Assembly (NCBI GenBank): GCA_013286215.1
Contig: JABDGC010000007.1
Span: 19,628-56,472, forward strand
Origin: Gammaproteobacteria bacterium
GTDB lineage: Bacteria > Pseudomonadota > Gammaproteobacteria > DSM-16500
Direction: 5' to 3'
Length of the DNA stretch: 36,845 nt
The notes beneath the pieces were generated by a model that saw only the letters and a program-made list of their open reading frames with translations, ran no database searches and had not been told where the DNA came from. Below are positions 8,112 to 16,349 of the stretch, piece by piece. The position numbers and the translations under genes were made by a program. Positions within the stretch are counted from its first letter, which is position 1. Every line of letters starts with the position of its first letter.

Positions 8112-9569
8112 ATGCTAACTTATCATGAGCTAGCGAGACACGCTGAAAGTTTAGCGGCTAGTTATAGGAGGAGCCAAATTGAATTAAAAGCCACGCTTGT
8201 TGGTAGGCCGTTATATGCGGTAAGTGAGGCATTTAAGTGGGTTTTCTTAAAGGTCCTTGGGTTTGAATGGTTTTTGGATTTTTCGTTAAAATTTAATTTG
8301 CCTAGCATTACGCTTTCCTTACCTATAGTTCGGTATGCCTTGGGTTATGCTTCAGATCTAGTGTTAGGACAAGGAGGGCATTTTGCATATTTCTTTGTTA
8401 GCAATCCCTTGATTTCACAATTCTCAATTGGATTTCTCACCTATAAGCTTAACCCAATCAATTGGTGGGCGATACCGGTGAATTATATAGCCCGTAATCT
8501 AGGTAAATTTATAGGAGTAGCTACTATTGTATCTCCTTTCACAATTCCTGCTAATTTAGTCATTAAAGCTTACTATGGCATCAAGCGTGCTATTCTTAAC
8601 TTTACAATTAACACGGGATTAAAAAATCTAGAGCCACAAGACCTGGCAAAAAGTTGGTTGATGCACTTCAGTTATCTTTATTCAGATCATATGGGTGTGA
8701 GCAGGATTGCTCAATATGTTAATGCGAATGATATGTTTATTGGCTTGGTGGCGGCTCACAGTGATCAGTTATCAAATGCCATGGAAAAGGGTGAATACGG
8801 CGGTACCTCGCTCATCGAAGAGCACTGTTATCACGCTTATTGTGAAGCACGCGAGAAGGCGCTTGTAAGTGAACGCAGATGGTCTCTTGCTAAAACTATT
8901 TTATCAGGGATACTTCTGATTCCTCTTTTCTTGACGATTCCAGCACATAAGCACTTGGTTCTTCGGCACAAGGAGGAGAGAGCTTTGTTGGGCCAAAATG
9001 CAGCCATTCTAAAGGAACTTATTGCTAAGCAAAATAACAAAGATGGAGTTGATGAGTCAAGCCTAAGGTACAATTTTCCTAGCGCATATTCTCAAGCAGA
9101 CTCTCGTCTATATTTTGAATTTGGTAAAATGATGCATGAAAGACGCAGGCCTGATTTGGCCTTTAGTTATTTTTCAAAAGTACCAGAAAGTTCAGTGCAT
9201 TATGGGAAAGCAATGCGGGAGTGTGGCAGTTTACAACTTTTAAGGGGTGAATATCAATCGGCTGCTGAATATTTTCTAAAAGTGGGAGATGTGAGGGCTA
9301 GTCGGCTTGCTGGAAGATTGGCAATACAACCAGATGCTTTGCTTTCAGAGCTAATGACTGAGTCATCTGAATCTAAAGAGCAGCCTGCTTTAGTATTGCC
9401 AGCGCCTGTTAGCCCAGGGCGCAGCCTTAGTTCTGCCGGTGTTTTTGCTCAGCCGCCAAGCGCACGTGTTATGCGGCTTGTAGATCCATCACTGATTCGA
9501 GGCCTTGATGAGGACGAGGATACGCTGAGAGTGGCTGGCCGTGGCGCTGATCAAACACGTAGAGTGTAA
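8112..9569 (+). CDS. Membrane protein with C-terminal TPR-like repeats, unknown
   Basis: I take ATG 8112 as the start because GAGGAG lies 8 bases before it. A TTG at 8061 would add 17 residues without a good ribosome site. The ~485-residue protein has an N-terminal helix, then hydrophobic stretches (LPSITLSLPIVRYALGY; AYFFVSNPLISQFSIGF; FIGVATIVSPFTIPANL) and another at ILSGILLIPLFLTIPA. The soluble part that follows has helix pairs such as DLAFSYFSKVPESSVHYGKA and SAAEYFLKVGD that look like TPR units. The end is low in complexity and acidic. No catalytic motif is seen. Its style (membrane hairpins plus TPR) fits candidate effectors of intracellular bacteria, but this is inference. Confidence 0.65.
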   Translation: MLTYHELARHAESLAASYRRSQIELKATLVGRPLYAVSEAFKWVFLKVLGFEWFLDFSLKFNLPSITLSLPIVRYALGYASDLVLGQGGHFAYFFVSNPLISQFSIGFLTYKLNPINWWAIPVNYIARNLGKFIGVATIVSPFTIPANLVIKAYYGIKRAILNFTINTGLKNLEPQDLAKSWLMHFSYLYSDHMGVSRIAQYVNANDMFIGLVAAHSDQLSNAMEKGEYGGTSLIEEHCYHAYCEAREKALVSERRWSLAKTILSGILLIPLFLTIPAHKHLVLRHKEERALLGQNAAILKELIAKQNNKDGVDESSLRYNFPSAYSQADSRLYFEFGKMMHERRRPDLAFSYFSKVPESSVHYGKAMRECGSLQLLRGEYQSAAEYFLKVGDVRASRLAGRLAIQPDALLSELMTESSESKEQPALVLPAPVSPGRSLSSAGVFAQPPSARVMRLVDPSLIRGLDEDEDTLRVAGRGADQTRRV

Positions 9570-9578
9570 AAACAGTAA

Positions 9579-9849
9579 ATTAAGCTAATAGGCGCTTTAA
9601 GACGCTATAGTGACTACACGGCGGCGTATACTATTCCTGCTACTCCTGCCTATAGTTGGGATGGAGCAGAAAGGATTTGGGCAAAGGAAGTTGGTTTAGA
9701 CGGTGGGGCTCAGTTGCACCTTCCTGCTCATGTGGTGTTGATTTGGCGGCTATGATCGCCTTAGATGAAGTGAGAACAGAGGAGCTAAATGCACTTAAAG
9801 TGAAGTTAATGCCCGCTCCTGTGGCAAGCATATCGCTTGTCCATCGTTA
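9579..9849 (+). pseudogene. Possible gene remnant with frameshift in a 360-base gap
   Basis: Between 9570 and 9929 no intact gene is clear. One frame from 9579 reads a plausible peptide (YTIPATPAYSWDGAERIWAK, then LHLPAHVV) with no start codon and stops near 9755. A second frame then continues protein-like (VDLAAMIALDEV to PAPVASISLVHR) and stops at 9849. A single frameshift would join them. I do not recognise the family. It may be the tail of a lost gene or chance. Confidence 0.3.
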
Positions 9850-9929
9850 ATACCTTTAGTGAGGGGAGTCTTTTAGGATAATATTAGGTAAAATGATGCA
9901 CGCTTAAGTGAAGAAAGGGCTTTATTTTC

Positions 9930-10685
9930 ATGATGATATTAATAGGCGCACTTTCAGCCTGCCAGTTGAAATGGCTTTTTTTTTCTAGTGGCTCATTCTT
10001 AATTAGATTCCTAAAGAAAGGTTATAAGCCACTTCTTATTGCAGCATTCTGGCTCTATTGTATAGACAATGTCGATACGATTTTGTTGTTTTTACCTCGG
10101 ATTTCGACCTTTGCTGACTTGAGATGGAACTGGCAAGGTAAAATATTAGAATTTTCTTTGGCCTTGCTAATCATCTATGGATTTAAAGGGTTGACGCCTC
10201 GGCAAACGGGGCTGCGGTTGCCAAAAAATAATTGGGCATTTATCTATGCGATGCTATTGGGGATTATGTACGTTGCGGGAATAGTGAAATTTGCCATTGC
10301 CAATGGTTACCCACTTCCAATTCACCCCTCCATCGAAACGCTATTCTTCCAGGCAACGATGCCAGGGCTAGCGGAGGAGGCTCTTTATCGTGGCGTTTAC
10401 TTGGCTGTTTTAAATAATTACCTGGGCAGGGCATGGTCGGTCTTAACCGTCAAATTTGGCTGGGGGCTTGTTTTAGTGACCTTGCTATTTGTTCTGGGGC
10501 ATGTTGTTCATTATGATCGAACAGCGCAACAGATTGTTTATAATTTCGAGCTGATCGATCTTGTGCAATTATCTATTTTGGGCCTTACGCTTGCTATTAT
10601 CCGCGAAAAGTCCGAGAGTATTTGGCCTGCGGTTGTATTTCATAATATATGTAACGTGGGCGTGTACTTGTACGTACTTGCTTAG
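9930..10685 (+). CDS. CPBP-family intramembrane metalloprotease
   Basis: The 251-residue membrane protein has the three CPBP (Abi/CAAX-protease) motifs: EEALYRG (E149, E150, R154), FVLGH (H191) and HNICN (H238, N242). In this family the two Glu and two His residues form the intramembrane metal site that cleaves or processes substrates within the membrane. There are about seven hydrophobic segments. Bacterial members act in bacteriocin self-immunity, peptide processing or unknown roles, and the substrate here cannot be told. An AAGAAAGG ribosome-like site precedes the ATGATG start. A MITE follows downstream. Confidence 0.85.
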   Translation: MMILIGALSACQLKWLFFSSGSFLIRFLKKGYKPLLIAAFWLYCIDNVDTILLFLPRISTFADLRWNWQGKILEFSLALLIIYGFKGLTPRQTGLRLPKNNWAFIYAMLLGIMYVAGIVKFAIANGYPLPIHPSIETLFFQATMPGLAEEALYRGVYLAVLNNYLGRAWSVLTVKFGWGLVLVTLLFVLGHVVHYDRTAQQIVYNFELIDLVQLSILGLTLAIIREKSESIWPAVVFHNICNVGVYLYVLA

Positions 10686-10725
10686 GGGTAAGCCTTTTCT
10701 TAAACATTTAATTAAGGCATATAAT

Positions 10726-10824
10726 GGCGTTGTTGAATAAAGCGGATTTCCCGTTAAAGTCCCCTTTCCTCCACGCCTTTTGTGGAGGGGGTCTTGTACA
10801 AAATATGTTTTATTCAACAACGCC
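10726..10824. mobile_element. 99-bp MITE with IS903-like ends and 9-bp target duplication
   Basis: The ends are a perfect 16-bp inverted repeat: GGCGTTGTTGAATAAA at 10726-10741 and its complement at 10809-10824. The flanks are a perfect 9-bp direct repeat, GCATATAAT, at 10717-10725 and 10825-10833. IS903-group elements of the IS5 family are known for ends like GGCTTTGTTGAATAAA and 9-bp duplications. No transposase is inside, so this is a non-autonomous copy. The interior holds a hairpin, TCCACGCCTTTTGTGGA, that resembles one at 31478-31511. Confidence 0.85.
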
Positions 10825-10834
10825 GCATATAATT

Positions 10835-10900
10835 AAAAATGTTACGTTCGAGTGGGATGCTGCCAAAGCATCTTCTAACAAGAAAAAACATAATGTTTAT
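10835..10900 (+). pseudogene. brnT-like toxin remnant
   Basis: The frame at 10838-10897 reads NVTFEWDAAKASSNKKKHNV. This matches the first ~20 residues of BrnT-family RNase toxins (FEWDxxKAxxNxxKHxV). The rest of the toxin is gone: after HNV the reading becomes unrelated and stops near 10971. No brnA antitoxin is nearby. The MITE sits immediately upstream, where the start would be. Confidence 0.5.
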
Positions 10901-11005
10901 AACACCACTTCCCAACAGCCGATCGGTGTAGTTGCTGCTGTTGAAATCCCACTATCAATGATGTACTTTTAGGCTTGTTAAAAAGACATTAATAAAGAGG
11001 CTAGA

Positions 11006-13096
11006 ATGCTGACTCGCGCACAAAAACTTTTATCTTTGCACAGTAAATTTGATTACGATTGGAATCAATCGCAAACGGCCGCACCAAATCTCTCTTTGAT
11101 TCCTGAAATTGAGAGTTTTTTACAAGAAATTCCTGATGGTTTTATTTTCGATGATGTGGAGCACAATAAAGCATATTACCAATTACTCTATAAACTAAGC
11201 ACCTATTATCTGCATTATGCAAGAGACCACAAGAATGCATTAAAGAGATTAACTGTCGCAGAAAATCTGCATAAGAAACTATCTTTTTTAAATGCGGAAG
11301 AAATGGCCTCCCTTTACAATGATCTTGCCTATGCCTATCAAATAAAAATGCAAAAAGAAGGCCATAAAAAGGATACAGATATAGTTTTTGGATATTGTAA
11401 TCAAGTAATTGAGCAAGAAGAAAAAGTCGGAACTAAAGCATACGGGAAAAAAGCTGCTTACGCAAAAATCGTTATTGGCCACATTTATCGGGACAACGGT
11501 GAATTTGGCACTGCGGAAAGGTATTACAGAGCCGCGTTAACCTTTTATGAGTCTATCGATTCCTTAGATGAGCAATATATTCGCCTTAAAAATACCTTGG
11601 CTCAGGTTGTAAATGCTCAAAGAGATAGGACACGAGAGGCGGGTGAAATATTTGAAGAAATCTCGGAATATTGGAGTAAAAGAGATTGCAGCCGAAATCA
11701 TTATGCCGCGAACCATTTTCTCGCTTATGCCAACTATTGCTGCAAAAATGAAAATTATCCCCAGGCAGCCAAACTACTGGATAAAGTTGTTGGCATTTAC
11801 AATCAAACTCATACGAAAGACCATGTAGATTATTTTGTTTTTGCCGATCTTCCAAAACTGGCTCAAGCCGTTTATGAGAAACTTCCAGAGCAAGAAAAAG
11901 CTTCCTATGCAGGGCTGAATGAATATGTTTATAACCTCAAACATCCAAAATTAGGATTAATGAAAATGCCTAAGCGACCCAATCCGAGGATCATTCCGAG
12001 TCATTTTAGGTTACAACCTTGCATTGACGAAGAATTAACCAAAGCGACAGCGCTGCTGGAGGAAAAAAAACTGGACAGCGCTGACTATGTGGACATCGGC
12101 CTTGCTTTTTTAGAAATAGGTGATTGGCCGTCTGTCATAAAATATTCTTTAGAAGCATTAAAATTAGAAGAAGAAAAAACGTTGGATAAACGAAGTAATG
12201 AAATTATTGCTTCCGCCCATTACATGATTGCCACGCAGAAACGCGAGTTAAATGATTGTGATGGTGCGCTTAGTCAGTATACAATAGCAATCGGTTTAGC
12301 CCAGTCGCCTTGGTTAAAGAGTAATCTTTTAAGAAATATGGGGTTAGTCCATTTGAAAAAACAGGACTATATTGCTGCAGCTAAAATTTTTAAAGAGGCG
12401 TTTGATTTCACAAATCAAGAAAGCAATTTAGAGTTAAGAGGCTCTTTACCGGCATTATATAATTATTATGGATTATCGCTGATTAAAGCAGCTTTGAAAT
12501 CTAATCAAGATCCAGCAGTGGGAATAAAAGTTCTCGAAGAAACAACCCAACTTTATAAAGCTATTTTTAAGGAGAAAAACATCATCGAGGCGGGTCAACG
12601 TCGATCTCATGATTGGCAATCCCATCAATTTCATCGTGGCATGATTCTTTGTGAGTTGGCAGAGAAACACTATAAACACACTGAGGATGATAAGAGTAGC
12701 GCCGATTATCAAAATATGTTTAGAAACGCTGAAGAATTATTATTAGGGGCACTTGCTGGTAGGAAAGAAAATAAAGCGGATGATCAGAGGCTTGGAGATG
12801 TATATGTGTGGTTGGGTCGAACTGCTGTAGGGTTGAAGAATATTAAAATGGCAACGGAGTATTTTGAAAGAGCTTTGGTTCATTATAAGAAAGCATTCCC
12901 AACAGCACCTGAGCCTAGTGCTCAAGATGCCAATCAAATTAAAGATGTACGCTCTCGTTTAGCAGAATTAAGAAAGTTAAACAAGTCTGAAAGAAATTTA
13001 TTTGAATTTTGGAGCACTAACAGGAAGGCTATAGCTGCTGGTGTAGTAATTGCTGCCGTTGGTGTTGCGGCTGTATATGCCTTGCGGAGAAAATAA
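11006..13096 (+). CDS. TPR-repeat protein with C-terminal tail anchor
   Basis: A 696-residue, helix-rich protein. Repeated helix pairs with TPR spacing are visible, for example YAKIVIGHIYRDNGEFGTAE, then EIGDWPSVIKYSLEALKLEE, LRNMGLVHLKKQDYIAAAKI and WLGRTAVGLKNIKMATEYFE. The extreme C-terminus is a single hydrophobic helix (AIAAGVVIAAVGVAAVYAL, about 675-693) followed by RRK, a tail-anchor layout. There is no signal peptide, so the TPR part would face the cytoplasm of whichever cell it works in. TPR domains bind proteins, and tail anchors are common in effectors that target host organelles, but a bacterial scaffold is equally possible. AGAGG precedes the ATG. A decayed DinD gene follows after 23 bases. 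Confidence 0.75.
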   Translation: MLTRAQKLLSLHSKFDYDWNQSQTAAPNLSLIPEIESFLQEIPDGFIFDDVEHNKAYYQLLYKLSTYYLHYARDHKNALKRLTVAENLHKKLSFLNAEEMASLYNDLAYAYQIKMQKEGHKKDTDIVFGYCNQVIEQEEKVGTKAYGKKAAYAKIVIGHIYRDNGEFGTAERYYRAALTFYESIDSLDEQYIRLKNTLAQVVNAQRDRTREAGEIFEEISEYWSKRDCSRNHYAANHFLAYANYCCKNENYPQAAKLLDKVVGIYNQTHTKDHVDYFVFADLPKLAQAVYEKLPEQEKASYAGLNEYVYNLKHPKLGLMKMPKRPNPRIIPSHFRLQPCIDEELTKATALLEEKKLDSADYVDIGLAFLEIGDWPSVIKYSLEALKLEEEKTLDKRSNEIIASAHYMIATQKRELNDCDGALSQYTIAIGLAQSPWLKSNLLRNMGLVHLKKQDYIAAAKIFKEAFDFTNQESNLELRGSLPALYNYYGLSLIKAALKSNQDPAVGIKVLEETTQLYKAIFKEKNIIEAGQRRSHDWQSHQFHRGMILCELAEKHYKHTEDDKSSADYQNMFRNAEELLLGALAGRKENKADDQRLGDVYVWLGRTAVGLKNIKMATEYFERALVHYKKAFPTAPEPSAQDANQIKDVRSRLAELRKLNKSERNLFEFWSTNRKAIAAGVVIAAVGVAAVYALRRK

Positions 13097-13119
13097 ATTT
13101 ATTTTAGGAAGTTTTAATA

Positions 13120-13356
13120 ATGGAGTATCACTAATTTGAGAGTGTAGCCCAAATTGAAGATAGTTTTGAGTTTGGGTGCGCACGTGACTTGTAGAAGCTT
13201 TTTGGATATGAAGATTGGAAGGATTTTGTAAAGGTAATAGATAAGGCGAAAGATGCCTGTTCAAATTCAGGTCATACCATTGAGGACCATTTTTCCGACG
13301 TCGGAAAAATGGTTTCCTTAGGCTCAGGCAGTCAGCGAGCATTAGAAATGCCTTAA
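13120..13356 (+). pseudogene. Decayed DinD/Bro-N-type gene
   Basis: From ATG 13120 the frame reads MEYH, stop, FESVAQIEDSFEFGCARDL, stop, KLFGYEDWKDFVKVIDKAKD, then the IEDHFSDVGKMVSLGSGSQR motif, and stops at 13354-13356. This follows the N-terminal part of DinD-like proteins (FESI, EFWYARDLQKLFGY, ACxNSG, DHFxxVxKMVxxGSGxQR). Two in-frame stops (13132-13134 and 13191-13193, the latter where Gln is expected) and loss of the C-terminal two thirds make it a pseudogene. Its most intact stretch is the palindrome at 13286-13313. It lies outside the tRNA-Phe island. Confidence 0.75.
13286..13313. repeat. Class A palindrome, 28 bp, perfect
   Basis: ACCATTTTTCCGAC is followed directly by its exact reverse complement. 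In the decayed DinD frame it encodes the DHFSDVGKMV region. Similar palindromes occur at 17648-17675, 18744-18771 and 20425-20537 inside the island. Confidence 0.85.
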
Positions 13357-13399
13357 AAATAGTGAAGGAAGGTAAACAATTTTTGACTCAAGTGAAGGC

Positions 13400-13996
13400 T
13401 TAGTCGGCAATCCTTTTTAGAAAAATGCTATTTTTTTTCCGCAGAATTAGCAAAACGATGCTACCATCGAACAAGGTATAATAGAGAGGCAGCATTATAT
13501 CGGTGAGTGAAACGAAATTACAGGCAAAAATGCTTAGTAAACTGGCGATAAAAAACAATAGCCAGAAAGCGAAGTCCTCACTTTTAGGATGGCGCAGTAC
13601 TTTTTTATAAGTAGGGCAGGCGCCGACAAAATGACCAAAGAGACTCAAGGCCAGATTCACCAGTGGTGCTTTAAAGAAGATCCAGACGAGTGCGCTTATT
13701 ACCAATAAGGCTATACAAATGTATTCAAGTTGTCCGATTTCTCTGCTGCCTTTCCATAGGCTTGCGATACAAATAGCGCTATTGCCTACCAGTAAAATGG
13801 CGGCGAGAAGAATGGATGTTGAGCTGCTGTGGCTTAAAATCACGCCAGCGAAGCTGTTGATAGCCAGGAGAACCCAAACTACTCGGCTAAACGTACTTGG
13901 CGAGTATTGATTGGTTAGCATCCTCCACAGACCAACGAGATAAGAAGCAGACCCAAAGAATGTGATGATTAAATAGAAGTTGGTTTGCAGGGGCAT
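13400..13996 (-). CDS. Multi-pass membrane protein, unknown
   Basis: About 198 residues from ATG 13996, which has GGAG 10 bases upstream. An ATG at 14035 would overlap csaA and lacks a good site. Seven hydrophobic segments can be picked out (for example YLIITFFGSASYLVGLW, VVWVLLAINSFAGVIL, LLAAILLVGNSAICIASL, FWLLFFIASLLSIFA). A conserved-looking loop has CPTYKKVLRHPKSEDFAFW, which recalls small PQ-loop or SWEET-like transporters (P-x-x-K, then a W-x-x-F). The assignment is only suggestive. It runs in the same direction as csaA and could be co-transcribed with it. Confidence 0.6.
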   Translation of the reverse strand: MPLQTNFYLIITFFGSASYLVGLWRMLTNQYSPSTFSRVVWVLLAINSFAGVILSHSSSTSILLAAILLVGNSAICIASLWKGSREIGQLEYICIALLVISALVWIFFKAPLVNLALSLFGHFVGACPTYKKVLRHPKSEDFAFWLLFFIASLLSIFACNFVSLTDIMLPLYYTLFDGSIVLLILRKKNSIFLKRIAD

Positions 13997-14015
13997 ATGC
14001 TTGATGCTCCGAAGC

Positions 14016-14351
14016 TTAGCCAATTTTACTGCCATTTTTTACAGGTAAGTCGGGAACCGCTAGAACGACGCCATCCTCACGATAGAATCCTGTCAACAAA
14101 AACTCTGATTTCATGGGTCCAATTTGCTTAGGTGGAAAGTTTACTACGCCGATGATTTGCTTTCCTATTAATTCCTCTGGTTTATAGAGAGTTGTGACTT
14201 GTGCGCTCGATTTTTTGATGCCTATTTCTTCTCCGAAATCGACTTCCACGATGTAAGCAGGCGTACGTGCTTCTTTAAATACTTTAGCAGAAAGGATAGT
14301 GCCAACGCGCAACTCAACTTTTTCAAAATCGTCCCAGCTTATGGTTTTCAT
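14016..14351 (-). CDS. csaA: CsaA-type tRNA-binding protein/chaperone
   Basis: The 111-residue protein is a single tRNA-binding OB-fold domain: [17 protein letters not shown], then [38 protein letters not shown] and [11 protein letters not shown]. These are the signature segments of CsaA, and the length matches the family. CsaA is a cytoplasmic dimer reported to have chaperone activity and to bind tRNA; its exact role is unclear. Upstream on the same strand lies the AraC-type regulator, with about 56 bases between. Confidence 0.9.
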   Translation of the reverse strand: MKTISWDDFEKVELRVGTILSAKVFKEARTPAYIVEVDFGEEIGIKKSSAQVTTLYKPEELIGKQIIGVVNFPPKQIGPMKSEFLLTGFYREDGVVLAVPDLPVKNGSKIG

Positions 14352-14407
14352 AGCTCACCTGATTGGATAGAAGACTTTTAGTATAGCATGCAGCTTTATA
14401 GGCGGCG

Positions 14408-15163
14408 TTAGCTTGGAGACGCAGATTTTTTGCTGTTAGAGTCATTTTGCCATTTGGAGGGGGGAGCACCGTAGGTCTGTGAAAAACTACGACTAAAAGC
14501 AGCCACGCTTTCATAGCCGACCCGCAAGGCAATTTGTTCAATAGAGCCAATGCCTGCTTTGAGTAAGAGTTTTGCCTGCTGCAAGCGGACGCTGCGCCAA
14601 TATTCTCCGACACTTTGCCCTAAGGCGCGTCGAAATCGCCGCTGTAATTGACTGTTACTGAGGCAACTTACATGAGCGACCTCTTTAATGTTCATGGGCT
14701 CAGAAAAATGGATGTCAATCCAGTTTTTTGCCCGTTGAATTTTTTTATCGAAAGGGGAGAGAAAATGCTGCGCGAGTAGTTTGAGCAGAAAATCTCGAAC
14801 AAGGGCTTCATTAACCCCTTGATTTGTTTGCTGCGCTAAATATGTTTTGGCAAATTGCAGATAGTTTTGCAAAGCTGGGGTCAGGTTCCAGAAAGGAGGG
14901 ATGTCTATGCTACTCATCCAGCGGTGATCGATTCCTGCGTCCAGTACCAAAAATTCATTTTCACTAAGACTTGCAAAGCAATGAGTCTCGCCTGGATGAA
15001 TAAAGGCAGCGTGATTATGGGTCACGTACCCTGCTTTTTTGCTAATCTCTAATTCTAGAGATCCTTGTATTGGTAACACCCACTGATAAAATTCGTGTGA
15101 GTGCGCGGCGTTCTCGGCACGATATTGACGTAACTGTATGCTTGTATTATGAAAATTATTCAT
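14408..15163 (-). CDS. AraC-family transcriptional regulator
   Basis: The 251-residue protein has an N-terminal cupin-like sensor half (HSHEFYQWVLPIQGSLEL, AAFIHPGETHCFA) and a C-terminal pair of helix-turn-helix motifs: MNIKEVAHVSCLSNSQLQRR and IEQIALRVGYESVAAFSRSF followed by YGAPPSKW. These are the standard AraC-type signatures. The ligand is unknown. The VOC-family gene about 470 bases away on the same strand could be a target, but no operator was identified. Confidence 0.9.
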   Translation of the reverse strand: MNNFHNTSIQLRQYRAENAAHSHEFYQWVLPIQGSLELEISKKAGYVTHNHAAFIHPGETHCFASLSENEFLVLDAGIDHRWMSSIDIPPFWNLTPALQNYLQFAKTYLAQQTNQGVNEALVRDFLLKLLAQHFLSPFDKKIQRAKNWIDIHFSEPMNIKEVAHVSCLSNSQLQRRFRRALGQSVGEYWRSVRLQQAKLLLKAGIGSIEQIALRVGYESVAAFSRSFSQTYGAPPSKWQNDSNSKKSASPS

Positions 15164-15200
15164 GCGACTACCCGCGATTTTATGCGCTTATATTGAAGTG

Positions 15201-15479
15201 ATGTTATCATGTTGTTTAATAATTATCCATATTCTTCGTTCGACCGAAACACATAAGGTGGTAGCCAGAAAGGTTACTAGTGCGATTCAAGCCACTTTCA
15301 AGCGCCGTGAAACGCCAATAGCGTTGGCTATTCAGGTTGATCGTAAAAAGAAAATAACTAAAAAAATAACCAGTAAAGAAATTTATCAGATTGCGAACGA
15401 TCTTAGTGCGTTACGTGCTGGGGTTATGGCGCAGAGGTCAAATATAATAAAGCTGGGGAAAAACCACCCAAAAAAATAA
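15201..15479 (+). CDS. Small basic hypothetical protein
   Basis: An open frame of about 92 codons from ATG 15201; it is also open to 15162, which would overlap the AraC start. The N-terminus is hydrophobic (LSCCLIIIHIL), and the rest is Lys/Arg-rich with helix propensity (KKITKKITSKEIYQIANDLS). No family is recognised and no clear ribosome site is present, so it may not be a gene. The following 156 bases before the VOC gene hold only a weak inverted repeat around GCTGATTTGCTAAGCTGGCTCAGC. Confidence 0.3.
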   Translation: MLSCCLIIIHILRSTETHKVVARKVTSAIQATFKRRETPIALAIQVDRKKKITKKITSKEIYQIANDLSALRAGVMAQRSNIIKLGKNHPKK

Positions 15480-15635
15480 AAGATTGTGGCAGCAAACATA
15501 ATGAGCAAGGAAGCATTAATTCGCGACCGCTGATTTGCTAAGCTGGCTCAGCGGTCGAAGCCTCTGTATGTTCTAAGCCGCTTGGCAAAGAATCTTAAAC
15601 ATCATATCGGCTTGCTTCTTGCTAGCCAATAGCTT

Positions 15636-16010
15636 TTAATCTAAAGGACATACTCGAATCACATGTCCATCGGGGTCTGCGGCGAGGAAGGTGCGGCCAA
15701 AAACTTCCGTGGTAGGTTTTTGTATGATTTTGATATCAGGGTTCTTTTGCCATTCATTAAAGAGGCCATCTACTTCTTCATTGGATGACAGCATAATGCC
15801 GATCTCAGAGAACCGTGGAGCAGAGATATCTGGGGTTGTCCCTCCTGTCCAAATAGCAAATATCGCGTCGCCTCCGGCAGAAAATGCCGCATAGCGTGGA
15901 CTAGAAAATACAGGCTCAGCGTTGAAAAGTGTTTTGTAAAAGTCTGTTGAGCGTTTGATATCAGATACGTAAACAAGCTGAAGATTAGGTTTTGGAGATG
16001 CTGTTGTCAT
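15636..16010 (-). CDS. VOC-superfamily (glyoxalase-like) protein
   Basis: The 124-residue protein has the VOC layout: LQLVYVSDIKRSTDFYKTLF at the start, a central AGGDAIFAIW strand, and a C-terminal FGRTFLAADPDGHVIRVCPLD. The DPDGH-x-I-x-V ending is typical of glyoxalase/bleomycin-resistance/dioxygenase proteins, where metal ligands sit on paired βαβββ units. The usual C-terminal Glu ligand is replaced by Val or Cys here, so a metal-dependent reaction is uncertain. The substrate is unknown. It is the last chromosomal gene before the island. Confidence 0.82.
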   Translation of the reverse strand: MTTASPKPNLQLVYVSDIKRSTDFYKTLFNAEPVFSSPRYAAFSAGGDAIFAIWTGGTTPDISAPRFSEIGIMLSSNEEVDGLFNEWQKNPDIKIIQKPTTEVFGRTFLAADPDGHVIRVCPLD

Positions 16011-16146
16011 GGGGGTTCCTTGGTAACTTCGCGCTGAATTTATTTTAAGAATATTTTATCTTTCCTACTATAGTCTACCAAAAAATGCAGGGCTTTATGT
16101 CTATTTTTCGAGGCTTTTTATCTATTTGATTCTTGTGTTATTTTCT

Positions 16147-16190
16147 TTGGCCAGAGCCGGAATCGAACCATCGACACAAGGATTTTCAGT
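16147..16190. repeat. attL: partial copy of tRNA-Phe 3' end
   Basis: This stretch equals 26854-26897 except for one base (T for G at 16171). It covers the acceptor, T arm, variable loop and anticodon stem area of the tRNA and then diverges. It marks the far boundary of the island. Confidence 0.9.
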
Positions 16191-16311
16191 TCTAGTTATA
16201 ACACTTCTAAATATTTCTACTTTGTTCTCATGAATTCATAAAATACTATACAGTCATGATATTAACTTATATAATCCATCCTAAATTTTTCTAATCTGTT
16301 CTAGATATTCT

Positions 16312-16334
16312 TTCTACATGGATTCTACATGAGA
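16312..16334. promoter_or_regulatory. Candidate integrase arm-binding sites, left end
   Basis: Two direct copies of TTCTACATG lie 11 bases apart (16312 and 16323), just before the integrase start. The same pair with the same spacing and orientation occurs near the right end at 26764-26786. Tyrosine integrases bind such arm-type repeats with their N-terminal domain; binding here is inferred. Confidence 0.55.
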
Positions 16335-16349
16335 AATTGAGGTGTGAGA

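Noticed and set aside
10724..10972. 82-codon open frame on the plus strand
   Set aside because: It runs through the MITE and into the brnT remnant; it is a composite of unrelated pieces.
15162..15200. Start of the small basic frame at 15162
   Set aside because: It would overlap the divergent AraC-type gene start; a later ATG at 15201 is more likely if the gene is real.
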